From Citrobacter amalonaticus Y19 (lineage in GTDB: Bacteria; Pseudomonadota; Gammaproteobacteria; Enterobacterales; Enterobacteriaceae), in assembly GCF_000981805.1 (NCBI RefSeq), contig NZ_CP011132.1, positions 2,728,001 through 2,792,000 of the forward strand: 64,000 nt of DNA, given 5' to 3'. How positions within the stretch are numbered: position 1 is the first letter of the stretch; each line of letters opens with the position of its first letter. Positions 8,701 to 16,503 of this stretch are shown piece after piece. The notes below the pieces were generated by a model, which ran no database searches, was not told the DNA's origin, and was given only the letters and a program-made list of their open reading frames with translations. The position numbers and the translations under genes are program-made.

Positions 8701-9575
8701 CCACCCTCACGCTGCTGTACGCCGGGGCGCTGGCGCTGATTCAGAACGGCATCAAACGTCTGCTGATTTACAGCACCGTGAGCCAGCTTGGCTACATCCT
8801 GCTGGGGCTGGCGCTGACCACGCCGGAAGGGATTGCCGGGGGGCTGATGCATCTGGTGAACCATATGCTGCTCAAAGACATTCTGTTCCTCGCCGCGGGT
8901 TGCATCCTGGCGCAGGTGCACGTGTCGAGTCTGGATGAGCTGGGCGGTCTGGGGCGCAAAATGCCGCTGACCTTCGGGATGTTCCTGTTTGCCGGGCTGT
9001 CGCTTTCGGGCATTCCTCCGTTAAACGGCTTCGCCTCGAAATGGTTGATTTACCAGGCAGCGTTCCAGAGTGGGCACTATCTGCTGGGGTTGGGCGCGAT
9101 GATGTCGAGCCTGTTCACCCTGGCGGCGGTGTTGAAATTCGCCCATGCGGCCTTTATGGGCACGCCTGAGCCACAGCTGGAAAAAGTCAAAGAGGCACCG
9201 CTGAGCATGCTGCTGCCGATGGGGCTACTTAGCCTGGTCGCACTGGTTGTCAGCCTGCTGCCTGGAGTGCTGCTGGTGCCGATTAGCCATCTGATGGCGG
9301 TCAGCGGTCTTGGGCAGATCAGCGTCACCTGGACCGGGCCGCTGCCGGGCACCAACGGCTGGCACCCGCTGACCATGTGGATGCTGGTAGCGGTGGTTTG
9401 CGTTGTGGGCTGGCTGTTTTATCGCCTCAGCAACCGTCAGTCGCAGTCGATTCATTTACACCAGGGCGGCGTTTGTGACCTGACCCCGGTGCAGGCGCAT
9501 GTTCCGGCTTCAGCGTTGTATCAGACGCCTGAACGGTTAATCCGCCAGGTGCTGCATCCCCGGGAGAAGGAATAA
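5787..9575 (+). CDS. cooM: CO-linked hydrogenase large membrane subunit CooM (NuoL/M/N-like)
   Basis: CooM is the giant antiporter-like ion-pump subunit of the energy-converting hydrogenase. At 1262 residues it is close to R. rubrum CooM. It is hydrophobic throughout. The antiporter half containing LLxxST..LGY recurs three times, near residues 35-90, 510-565 and 990-1040. The other half, with the WPMHGWLPDAHP motif near 425, is seen only twice (again near 898, as PWRIDYQMHPPTAP). So it is built of one half plus two complete Proton_antipo_M modules. The ATG has GAGGA five bases upstream and opens the operon downstream of the CooA-like site. Coupling of H2 formation to proton or sodium export is known for relatives and inferred here. 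Confidence 0.93.
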   Translation: MGVSLFGIPLLAWSGTLILLAGEVMALLHIRNLSRLLLFSTLAELGYVLLGFGLDSASGETGALMHLGLQVVMRLLTILSAAYLIKRNCSSELDKLAGSGSRWPLASLLFGFGLFSVMGLSPFKGSFSKFLILYGAMEQGEWAIAAIATLATILASIYYIIVIQRVCLEPDNNAAPVTSFTAELLSARWILLFILTGATVYLSLMPEPLLHLAEHYATASVKTPVPNFETPWHYWVILPYAGGFVLYVVGKINATLRDCCAVIIALATLVLVWQHNNGDSLSHLFSVLSAGLITVAAIYSQAYMRHDEHANRYYFFLFLMAGSLIGVASAEDFGNFYLFWELMTWSSYFLVVHERTPEALKAGRKYFLMCCTGAYIMHFGILVCHTRFGSFDMSIIAAQATQLTPTFAAVIGICFLIGLGVKAGLWPMHGWLPDAHPVAPSSISALMSGILTKAGVFGLVKIFLIVLGTSLTGHLLALGTHPAFGMVVTGLGCMTVIYGEVMALREQNLKRILAYSTLAQVGEILAMLGLLTSLSVASALLHVMNHAIFKNLLFLAAGGLIAHAAGKKLPDIAGLGRVMPFTALCFAIGVLAVMGLPPFSGFFSKFMMIYAAVKADALAVAALFLAGSVLGAIYYLRIVRVLFFSPWKGGVVEDAPLAMRVATGMLAALVILGGLFPDYGLQQWVSPVIAQIAEHQQWAIPALPTLNLDWSPAALIAIVGAIATFMLGKRAPRRAGTFAVVVMALTLATVLTDAGRYDLLSWWFAALIAGVGVINLCYAIGYMDHAHSQHRFFFFFVFMIGGLLGVTASKDLFNFFAFWEIMSSWTLYFVIIHDESKAALREGFKYFIFNFVGATCMFLGVAMLCARSDGFSFDAIAHAASTMSLPWLGAGLVLVLTGMLMKAAQLPWRIDYQMHPPTAPTPVSGYISAVLLKSGIYGVLKLFALGGAGMLFVRFGELGSTNTLMYAIAIIATLTLLYAGALALIQNGIKRLLIYSTVSQLGYILLGLALTTPEGIAGGLMHLVNHMLLKDILFLAAGCILAQVHVSSLDELGGLGRKMPLTFGMFLFAGLSLSGIPPLNGFASKWLIYQAAFQSGHYLLGLGAMMSSLFTLAAVLKFAHAAFMGTPEPQLEKVKEAPLSMLLPMGLLSLVALVVSLLPGVLLVPISHLMAVSGLGQISVTWTGPLPGTNGWHPLTMWMLVAVVCVVGWLFYRLSNRQSQSIHLHQGGVCDLTPVQAHVPASALYQTPERLIRQVLHPREKE

Positions 9576-9579
9576 CACC

Positions 9580-10533
9580 ATGATGACGTCACTTTTCGCG
9601 CCGCTGATAATTTTTCCGCTGGGCGCGGCGGCCCTGATTTTTGGCCTGTTGCTCAAAGGGGTGGATCGTATCGTTGTGGCGCGTCTGCAGCGCCGCATCG
9701 GCCCCCCGCTACTGCAACCGTTTTTCGACATTATCAAACTGATGCGCAAGCAGACGTTAGTACCGGATGGCGCACCGCGCCGTCTGTTCCTGGCGCTGCC
9801 AGCCATTGGCGTGGGCAGCATGTTGATCGCCATCGCCCTGCTCCCTGTCGCCAATGTGTATCAGCCGGCGGCAGAACTCGGCGATCTGATCGTGCTGTTG
9901 TACCTGATCACGGTCCCGGCCGTGGTGCTGATACTGGCGGGTTCCTGCTCGGGTTCGGTTTACGGCGCAGTGGGCTTCTCCCGCGAAATGGTGCTGATCC
10001 TCGCCTATGAGGGGCCGTTATTGCTGGCACTGGCAAGCGTGGCGATGAAAGTCGGGCTGGCACAGGGCGGCTGGGTCACCTTCTCCCTGGGCGAGATCGT
10101 GGCTTACCAGCAAGAACACGGCGCATTCCTGTTCGACCCGTGGATGTGGCCTGCGCTGGCGGCCTATGTGCTGTTTATGCCTGCCAATCTTGGGATCGCC
10201 CCGTTCGATATTCCCGAGGCGGAATCCGAAGTGCTGGAAGGGCCGATTCTGGAATACACCGGGCCAGGGCTGGCGCTGTTTCATCTGATGTCGGCGCTGA
10301 AAACGCTGGTGGTGGTGGGACTGGGCATCACGCTCTTTTTCCCCAACGGACCTGCGGGCATCGCGGGCGTGCTGGTGCTGCTGGTGAAATGCCTTGTTGT
10401 GGCCTGTGTGTGTAAAACGCTGCTGCGCGCCATGGTGGGCAGGATGCGTATCGATCAGGCCTTTTGGTTCTATCTGAAGTGGCCTGAACTGCTGGGCATT
10501 ATTGGTCTTATCAGCGTGCTGGCTCAGGCATAG
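9580..10533 (+). CDS. cooK: CO-linked hydrogenase membrane subunit CooK (NuoH/HycD-like)
   Basis: CooK is a 317-residue polytopic membrane subunit of the complex I NuoH / HycD family that anchors the soluble hydrogenase arm. The family motif RRIGPPLLQPFFDIIKL occurs near residues 35-51, and the acidic loop DIPEAESEVLEGP near 209-221. It lies four bases after cooM, with an AAGGA ribosome site. The position between CooM and the small subunit CooL matches R. rubrum. Confidence 0.93.
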   Translation: MMTSLFAPLIIFPLGAAALIFGLLLKGVDRIVVARLQRRIGPPLLQPFFDIIKLMRKQTLVPDGAPRRLFLALPAIGVGSMLIAIALLPVANVYQPAAELGDLIVLLYLITVPAVVLILAGSCSGSVYGAVGFSREMVLILAYEGPLLLALASVAMKVGLAQGGWVTFSLGEIVAYQQEHGAFLFDPWMWPALAAYVLFMPANLGIAPFDIPEAESEVLEGPILEYTGPGLALFHLMSALKTLVVVGLGITLFFPNGPAGIAGVLVLLVKCLVVACVCKTLLRAMVGRMRIDQAFWFYLKWPELLGIIGLISVLAQA

Positions 10534-10543
10534 GGAAAACATT

Positions 10544-10972
10544 ATGACGTTATTGAACTCCATCGCCACCCGCTCCCCCTGGCTGTACCGCATCAATGCG
10601 GGCTCCTGCAACGGCTGTGATGTGGAACTGGCGACCACCGCCTGTATTCCGCGCTATGACGTGGAGCGTCTTGGCTGTCAGTACTGCGGCAGCCCGAAAC
10701 ATGCGGATATCGTGCTGATTACCGGCCCGCTGACCATGAAGGTCAAAGAGAAGGTTCTGCGCGTGTATCAGGAGATCCCCGAACCGAAAGTGACGGTGGC
10801 GATTGGCATCTGCCCGATATCCGGCGGCGTGTTCCGCGACAGCTATGCCGTCGCCGGGCCCATGGACTGTTACCTGCCGATTGATGTCAACGTGCCGGGC
10901 TGCCCGCCCCGCCCGCAGGCCATCATCGAAGGGATCGCCATGGCTATCGACATCTGGCGTCAACGCATTTAG
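10544..10972 (+). CDS. cooL: CO-linked hydrogenase small subunit CooL (NuoB-like)
   Basis: CooL is the 142-residue small hydrogenase subunit of the NuoB/HycG type that carries the [4Fe-4S] cluster nearest the NiFe site. Likely ligands are C22 and C25 (SCNGCD), C90 (GICPISGG) and C120 (VPGCPPRP). The frame is open from 10502, but the ATG at 10544 has AGGGA at suitable spacing and gives the conserved N-terminus. No signal peptide is present, so the active site faces the cytoplasm, as in group 4 hydrogenases. Confidence 0.94.
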   Translation: MTLLNSIATRSPWLYRINAGSCNGCDVELATTACIPRYDVERLGCQYCGSPKHADIVLITGPLTMKVKEKVLRVYQEIPEPKVTVAIGICPISGGVFRDSYAVAGPMDCYLPIDVNVPGCPPRPQAIIEGIAMAIDIWRQRI

Positions 10973-10980
10973 GAGCTGGC

Positions 10981-11559
10981 ATGAACTTTCTTAAAGTCCT
11001 GATTCGCAACCTGCGCCAGGGGCCATCCACCGACCCCTTCCCCTTTGGCGAAACTTTTACGCCAGAGGCCCTGCGTGGGCGCATCGCCTTTGATGCCTCG
11101 CGCTGTTCGGTGTGTCGCATGTGCGAACACGTCTGTGCCGGTGGCGCCATTCATTTTGAAGAGACGCCGCAAGGAGTGGAGTTTGTGCTCTGGCACAACA
11201 CCTGCACCTTCTGCGGCCTGTGCGAGCACTACTGCGTGCCGAAAGCGATTCACCTGACCAACGACTGGCATCTGGCGCATAAGCAGGAGGACAAATACCG
11301 CATGATCGAAGAGGGCACCATGCTCTTTCAGACCTGTATGTCCTGTAGCACCGCGTTTCTGCCCGCCAGCCCGGCACTGATGGACAAGGTCTATCAGACG
11401 CCGGATAGCGTTGATGCCGCCATGCGCCAGCTGTGCCCGAATTGCCGTCAGGCCCGCGCCGCCGCGCAGCAAAATACGCCGGGCATCGACCTGATTAGCG
11501 ATCTCGGGATTACTCAACGAGATCCGCACCTTAACCACCGCGAGAAGCGCCATGATTGA
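10981..11559 (+). CDS. cooX: CO-linked hydrogenase ferredoxin subunit CooX
   Basis: CooX is a 192-residue iron-sulfur subunit of the NuoI/HycF type that links CooF to CooL. Two [4Fe-4S] motifs lie at C42/45/48/52 and C75/78/81/85. Two further CxxC pairs at C119/C122 and C152/C155 could hold zinc, as suggested for HycF relatives. AGGAG stands six bases before the ATG. The end overlaps the start of cooU by eight bases, so the two are probably translated together. Confidence 0.93.
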   Translation: MNFLKVLIRNLRQGPSTDPFPFGETFTPEALRGRIAFDASRCSVCRMCEHVCAGGAIHFEETPQGVEFVLWHNTCTFCGLCEHYCVPKAIHLTNDWHLAHKQEDKYRMIEEGTMLFQTCMSCSTAFLPASPALMDKVYQTPDSVDAAMRQLCPNCRQARAAAQQNTPGIDLISDLGITQRDPHLNHREKRHD

Positions 11560-12082
11560 CGATATCAAGCAGGCAGAAGCCCTGTTTAACCAACACCTGA
11601 CGCCGGGTTTTAGCTTTAAAACCCAGGTCAGCAAATGGGGGGTGGCAACCGCCTGGGTGAAACTGACCAGCCCGGTGCAACTGCTGCCTGCCGCCCAGAG
11701 CATCAAACAGCTGGGTGGACGCCTGCATACCATCAGCGCCTGGCAGCGCGTGGAAGGCAAGCCTACGGAGATCCACGAGATTGCCTACCACTTTGATCTC
11801 GACGGCTCGGCGCTGACCCTGACGGTGTTCCTCGCCGAAGGCCAGCGCGACATCCCGTCGCTGACCCCGGTGTTTCACAATGCCGACTGGAACGAGCGCG
11901 AGTTTATGGAGCTCTACGACCTGAACGCGGCGGGACACCCCAACCCCACCCGCCTGTTTATTGACGAGAACATTGATGCGGCAGTGCTGCAAAAATTCAT
12001 CCCGTTCTCGGACATGGTGAACGCCGCCAGCACCAAAGCGCTGTGGGAAAAAATCATGCAGCAACGTGGAGAGAAACAATGA
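11552..12082 (+). CDS. cooU: CO-linked hydrogenase subunit CooU (NuoC-like)
   Basis: CooU corresponds to the 30-kDa NuoC subunit of complex I and to the N-terminal part of HycE. The 176 residues include the family core around WNEREFMELYDLNAAGHPNP near 111-130, ending with an LFIDEN segment. It has no cofactor; it supports the large subunit. It overlaps cooX by eight bases and cooH by four (ATGA). Confidence 0.92.
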   Translation: MIDDIKQAEALFNQHLTPGFSFKTQVSKWGVATAWVKLTSPVQLLPAAQSIKQLGGRLHTISAWQRVEGKPTEIHEIAYHFDLDGSALTLTVFLAEGQRDIPSLTPVFHNADWNEREFMELYDLNAAGHPNPTRLFIDENIDAAVLQKFIPFSDMVNAASTKALWEKIMQQRGEKQ

Positions 12083-13161
12083 CCCGTTATCAAATGCCGG
12101 TTGGCCCGCTGCACGTGGCGCTGGAAGAACCGATGTACTTTAAGCTCGACCTCGAAGGGGAAACCATTAAAGGGCTGCATATCTCTGCCGGGCACGTACA
12201 CCGTGGTATGGAATATCTGGTGATGAAGCGCAACTTCTACCAGAACATTACCCTGACCGAGCGTATCTGTTCCCTGTGCTCCAACAGTCACCCCACCACT
12301 TTTTGCATGGCGCTGGAAGAGATTGCCGGCATCGACGTGCCGCCGCGCGGCCACTATCTGCGCGTGATCGCCGATGAGATCAAGCGCGTGGCGTCAAACC
12401 TGTTTAACGTCGGCATCATGGCGCACATTATCGGCTTTACGTCGCTGTTTATGCACGTGCTGGAAACGCGTGAAATCGTGCAGGACATTAAAGAGACCCT
12501 GTACGGCAACCGTATGGATCTGGGGGCGAACTGTATTGGCGGCGTGAAATATAACCTCAATGCCGAGAGCATCGCCTACCTGCTCAAGCGGCTGGATGAA
12601 GTGGCCCCGGCGGTGGACGAAATCCACCAGATTTACACCACCCACAGCAGTATCCTGACCCGTACCCGTGGTGTCGGTGTGTTGCCCAAAGAGATTGCAC
12701 TGGAATATGGCCTGATTGGCCCGGTGGCACGCGCATCCAGCGTGGAATATGACGTGCGCGCCAAAACGCCGTACGCCATCTACCCGGAGCTGGATTTTGC
12801 CACCATGACCCGTCCTGACGGCGACGTCTGGTCGCGTGCGATGGTGCGTCTTGATGAGGTGAAAATGGCCATCGCGCTGATCCGCCAGTGCCTGGCGCAA
12901 CTGCCGGAAGGGCCGGTGTCGATTTCAGGTTTGCCGACCATTTCACCGGGCGAAGCGGTGGCGAAAACCGAAGCCCCGCGCGGTGAGTTAATTTACTACC
13001 TGCGCACCAACGGGACAGATATGCCGGAGCGGTTGAAATGGCGTGTGCCGAGCTACCCGAACTGGGATGCACTGCCGGTGATGATGCGTGATAACACAGT
13101 GGCTGATGTGGCACTGATTGTGAACAGCATCGACCCCTGCATCTCCTGTACCGAGCGATAA
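12079..13161 (+). CDS. cooH: CO-linked NiFe hydrogenase large subunit CooH
   Basis: CooH holds the NiFe active site that makes H2. From the ATG at 12079 (GGAGA six bases upstream, overlapping the cooU stop as ATGA) it has 360 residues, matching R. rubrum CooH. The nickel ligands are C64 and C67 (RICSLCSNSHP) and C354 and C357 (DPCISCTER). The protein ends three residues after the last ligand, so there is no C-terminal peptide to remove; maturation should need no HycI-type protease. It belongs to the group 4 energy-converting hydrogenases. The frame is open 36 bases upstream, but that leader is not conserved. Confidence 0.95.
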   Translation: MTRYQMPVGPLHVALEEPMYFKLDLEGETIKGLHISAGHVHRGMEYLVMKRNFYQNITLTERICSLCSNSHPTTFCMALEEIAGIDVPPRGHYLRVIADEIKRVASNLFNVGIMAHIIGFTSLFMHVLETREIVQDIKETLYGNRMDLGANCIGGVKYNLNAESIAYLLKRLDEVAPAVDEIHQIYTTHSSILTRTRGVGVLPKEIALEYGLIGPVARASSVEYDVRAKTPYAIYPELDFATMTRPDGDVWSRAMVRLDEVKMAIALIRQCLAQLPEGPVSISGLPTISPGEAVAKTEAPRGELIYYLRTNGTDMPERLKWRVPSYPNWDALPVMMRDNTVADVALIVNSIDPCISCTER

Positions 13162-13176
13162 GGTATTACTCCCGGC

Positions 13177-13848
13177 TCAGGCTTTATACTCCGCGAGCCG
13201 GATACTCAGTGCTGTAATATCTCCGATGGCGTATTTATTTTTGCCAATCCGCATAATATCGCCATCTTTGATTAAGACATTAAATAAAGAGGAGGTGGTC
13301 TGGCGGGTCGAGCCAATAATCAGCGAAATATCTTCCATAGTGAGATCGCATTCAAATTCCGTCCCGTTCTCCGTCACCATACCGCGTTCTTTTCCCAGCG
13401 ATAAAATGAAGGCAATCAGCCGGGTTTTGGCATCGTGGAAAATAATACTTTCAATAATGTCCCATGAGCTGCCTAACATATCGCCAAGTATTCCTGTCAT
13501 TTGCATTCCTATTTCAGGATAGGTCATCAGAAGCTGGTGAAATATTTTTGTGGGCAACGTAAGTATGACCGATTCTTTTACTGCTTCAATATATGCCCGA
13601 GTATGGGTCGAAAAAATATCGCCGCTCTCAAGATAATACAACGTAAATTCCCGCTCTCCATAAGAGAGAAAAACGCGCAACTGGCCAGAGGAGACGATCA
13701 GGATATTATCGTTGCGCATACCCGGACCGCTTACTCGCTCGCCTTTATGGCATTTTTTATTATGGAACTGCCGAAAAATGTGATGATAGGATGGTTGATT
13801 AAGCAAATCCATCAAATTCAGCGCCGATACCCTCATTTTTGATCGCAT
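13177..13848 (-). CDS. cooA: CooA-type CO-sensing transcription factor (CRP/FNR family)
   Basis: The 223-residue protein resembles CooA, a haem-based CO sensor, along its whole length. It has a CRP-type effector domain (about 1-130), a dimer helix and a helix-turn-helix at about 170-196 with the CooA-like GSTRQTTS recognition segment. The start at 13848 has GAGG six bases upstream, and its N-terminus lines up with C. hydrogenoformans CooA. The haem segment reads GDIFSTHTRA: His82 matches the ferrous-haem ligand, but the preceding cysteine ligand (Cys75 of R. rubrum) is Ser80, and there is no Pro2. It faces cooH, with 15 bases between the stop codons. It is the likely activator of both coo operons. 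Confidence 0.9.
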   Translation of the reverse strand: MRSKMRVSALNLMDLLNQPSYHHIFRQFHNKKCHKGERVSGPGMRNDNILIVSSGQLRVFLSYGEREFTLYYLESGDIFSTHTRAYIEAVKESVILTLPTKIFHQLLMTYPEIGMQMTGILGDMLGSSWDIIESIIFHDAKTRLIAFILSLGKERGMVTENGTEFECDLTMEDISLIIGSTRQTTSSLFNVLIKDGDIMRIGKNKYAIGDITALSIRLAEYKA

Positions 13849-13914
13849 TGCCGACCTCTCTGCTATTCACTTCCGCATACACACGATAAGGACATACAAG
13901 TATCATTGCTTTGC

Positions 13915-14517
13915 TCAATGAGCTTTGCAGCGGGCAGAGGCGACAACTGCCTGCCCAGACGCAATGGATCCATCGCCGGCAGGAAGCTGCTGAGGAAACA
14001 GCAACGTGAATCCAGCGAGATAGAATTTCAGTTGAGATACCAGTAGCCGATTATGCAGCACCCTGCCACCAAAGACCAGAGTTTGAATGTCGCGTCTCCC
14101 GGCGCAATCGCGCACCATAGCTGCCAGGCCGCAGGCTAACGCATCATGGAAAGCCCAGGCTTTTTCACCTGCCCCACCCTGCCAGCACAACCACTGTCGC
14201 CAGAAGATCTCCAGCTCCAGCTTACCGTTGCGCCAGGGTAGCGTAACCGGATGAGTGGCACCAACATAACGGGATGCCAGCGCTTCCAGCTGAGAAGCCG
14301 CTTCCCCCTCATAGCGGCTACTCTCCGGAATGCACCTGAGAGCGTACGCGACAGCATCAAACAAACGCCCGCAGGAAGGTGCTTTGGGGGAGTTTATTCC
14401 CCTCTCTATGGCCCGTGCCAGCAACGGCCGGTGATGCGGGCGTTCCGCGCACGTCTGCGTGAGCAGGACAGTGAGCAGACGTCGGCGCTGCCGCCTGAGC
14501 TGCCATAACGACTTCGC
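13915..14517 (-). pseudogene. hypF: hypF, 3' fragment only
   Basis: The frame encodes about 200 residues matching the C-terminus of HypF, the carbamoyltransferase that makes the cyanide ligands of NiFe hydrogenases. Recognisable segments are LLARAIERGINSP, CGRLFDAVAYAL, RAWAFHDALA-like AWAFHDALACG, VFGGRVLHNRLL and LFPQQLPAGDGSIASGQ. The frame is open back to a stop at 14518; the acylphosphatase, zinc-finger and YrdC-like domains are missing. It was probably the last gene of the island before the adjacent IS-rich region cut it. A full hypF elsewhere in the genome would be needed for active hydrogenases. Confidence 0.85.
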
Positions 14518-14698
14518 CTAAAAATCACTCAAATGTCTGCCTGCTAAAGCTATCTTTAGTAACTTATTTCTTTGCAGTAAAAAAAATCTATCCAAGAGGT
14601 TCCTGATGGGAAAGATGAAGGTATCCGCTACATACTTCAACCATCCGGCGATGGCTACCTGCTGCCGGACTGGTATGGAGGAGAGCAGCGCCGACACT

Positions 14699-14966
14699 GC
14701 GTATCTGTGACCCACACAAAGAAGAAAAAATGGCCGCTATCCATGAAGTACTGGCGAAATGCAGTGCGGAAAACCCCGTGTTTTACGAAGATGAAGTGGA
14801 TATTCACCTCAATCCCAAAATTGGCGCAGACTGGCAGCTACGTGGACAGCAAAAACGCGTTGTCACGCCGGGCCAGAATGAAAAGTACTATCTTGCGGGT
14901 GCGCTGCACAGCGGTACGGGCAAAGTCAGCTACGTTGGTGGAAACAGTAAAGGTTCGTCCTTATTT
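14699..14966 (+). pseudogene. IS630-family transposase fragment
   Basis: About 88 codons match the DDE domain of IS630-type transposases (VFYEDEVDIHLNPKIG, GQNEKYYLAGALHSG). Both ends are missing: the frame enters without a start and breaks near NSKGSSLF, just before an IS21 fragment. The 180 bases between the hypF fragment and this relic show nothing I recognise. Confidence 0.75.
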
Positions 14967-14976
14967 GAACGAGTAG

Positions 14977-15297
14977 GTGCTCAGGGGACAGAACCTGCTG
15001 ATAACCGGCCCCTGTGGTTGCGGTAAAACCTACGTGGGATGTGCCCTGGGCAACAATGCCTGCCAGCAGGGTTACAACGTACAGTACTGGCGTCTGAGCC
15101 GGTTGCTGGTTGAACTGACACACAGCCGGGCAGATGGCAGCTACAGGAAGCAGCTTGCACAGCTGTCGAAAACGCAGTTGCTCGTCCTGGATGACTGGGG
15201 GCTGGAACCGCTACTGCCGGCGCAGCGCAACGACCTGCTGGAGCTGATGGACAACAGGTACGGAAAGAATGCCACGGTAATGATAAGCCAGCTGGCC
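14977..15297 (+). pseudogene. IS21-family IstB helper ATPase fragment
   Basis: About 107 residues match the IstB core: Walker A TGPCGCGKT near the start, LLVLDDWGLEPL as Walker B, and ending in VMISQL. The DnaA-like N-terminus and the C-terminal part are gone. The frame continues without interruption into an alcohol dehydrogenase fragment, making a 306-codon chimeric ORF (14977-15897). Confidence 0.8.
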
Positions 15298-15897
15298 GCG
15301 GTGGCGCCGCTGCTGTGTGCGGGCATCACCACCTGGTCGCCGCTGCGTCACTGGAAGGTCGGTCCCGGCCAGAAAGTCGGCGTGGTCGGCATCGGTGGAC
15401 TCGGCCATATGGGTATCAAGCTGGCCCACGCCCTAGGCACCCATACCGTAGCCTTCACCACCTCAGAAAGCAAGCGTTCCGCGGCTCTGGCGCTGGGCGC
15501 TGATGACGTCGTCATATCTCGTAATGCCGATGAGCTGACCGCCCACGCCAACAGTTTCTATTTCATCCTTGACACCGTAGCCGCCAGCCATAATCTGGAT
15601 GTCTTTACCGGCCTGCTGAAGCTCAATGGGACCATGACGCTGGTCGGCGTGCCTGAGCATCCACATCCATCACCGAGCATCGCCAACCTGCTCTTCAGGT
15701 GCAGATCTATTGCCGGGTCGATCATCGGCAGTATCGTCGAGGCTCAGGAAATGCTCGATCTCTGCGCCGAGAAGGGGATCGTCGCCGACATCAAATTGAT
15801 CCCGATCCAGAAGATCAACGATGCCTACGAGCGCATGCTCAAAAGCGATGTCAAATACCGCTTCGTGATCGATAGTGCCACGCTGGCGGCGGTCTGA
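15298..15897 (+). pseudogene. Zinc-type alcohol dehydrogenase, C-terminal fragment fused to istB
   Basis: About 199 residues match the NADP-binding half of YahK/cinnamyl-alcohol type dehydrogenases: LLCAGITTWSPLRHW, then the Rossmann motif GIGGLGHMG, and a complete C-terminus. The catalytic zinc domain is absent. The joint with the IS21 fragment is near 15295 and keeps the frame. It is unlikely to be active because the zinc ligands are missing. Confidence 0.75.
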
Positions 15898-16080
15898 CGG
15901 CGTTTGAGAAACCGGGGAATGCGGCCAGACGACATATTTCTTGTTCAGCCGCATTTTCAGTATACAAGCAATGCGTCAGGGATTGTATCGTACAAAAATC
16001 GGGTACCGCCGCTACTGATTCGGACCTGTTTTGGCTCCGGCCACGGAGCACGTTCAATCAACTTCATGGAGGGGACTATT

Positions 16081-16503
16081 TTGTCTGAACCACTGCTGCT
16101 CATAGAGCATCCGCTTTCACCCTATGCCCAGAAAATCCGCATAATGATGCGTGAAAAGGGCATTGTGTTTTCAACCTATCACCCGGTCGTCGGCGATAAA
16201 AATGATGTATTACGCCGGCAAAATCCGCGCATGGAAGTCCCGGTGCTCAAGATCGACGACACGACAATGCTGTATGACTCGACGGTAATCCTCGAATATC
16301 TAGAAGAGGCTTTCCCTGAGACGTCCATGTTGCCCCCCTCCCCACTGGAACGCGCCATGGTGCGAACCATTGAAGACGTTTGCGATACGCACTTTGAAGC
16401 GATCAACTGGGGGCTGCTTGAATTGAAATATTTCCGCCGGGGGACGGACATCTCTCACGATCTCTATGCCGCGGCAAAACACGACGTCCCCGGGCATGTC
16501 CAG
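16081..16503 (+). pseudogene. Glutathione S-transferase, N-terminal part
   Basis: The frame encodes a thioredoxin-fold GST N-terminus (LSPYAQKIRIMMREKG, MEVPVLKIDD, YDSTVILEYLEE, with the VPVL and DST glutathione motifs) and the first helices of the C-terminal domain. A TTG start at 16081 lies behind GGAGGGG; an ATG at 16066 is also in frame. After about 140 residues it changes into an old yellow enzyme fragment without a stop (junction near 16503). The 180 bases upstream of it hold no gene I can support. Confidence 0.7.
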
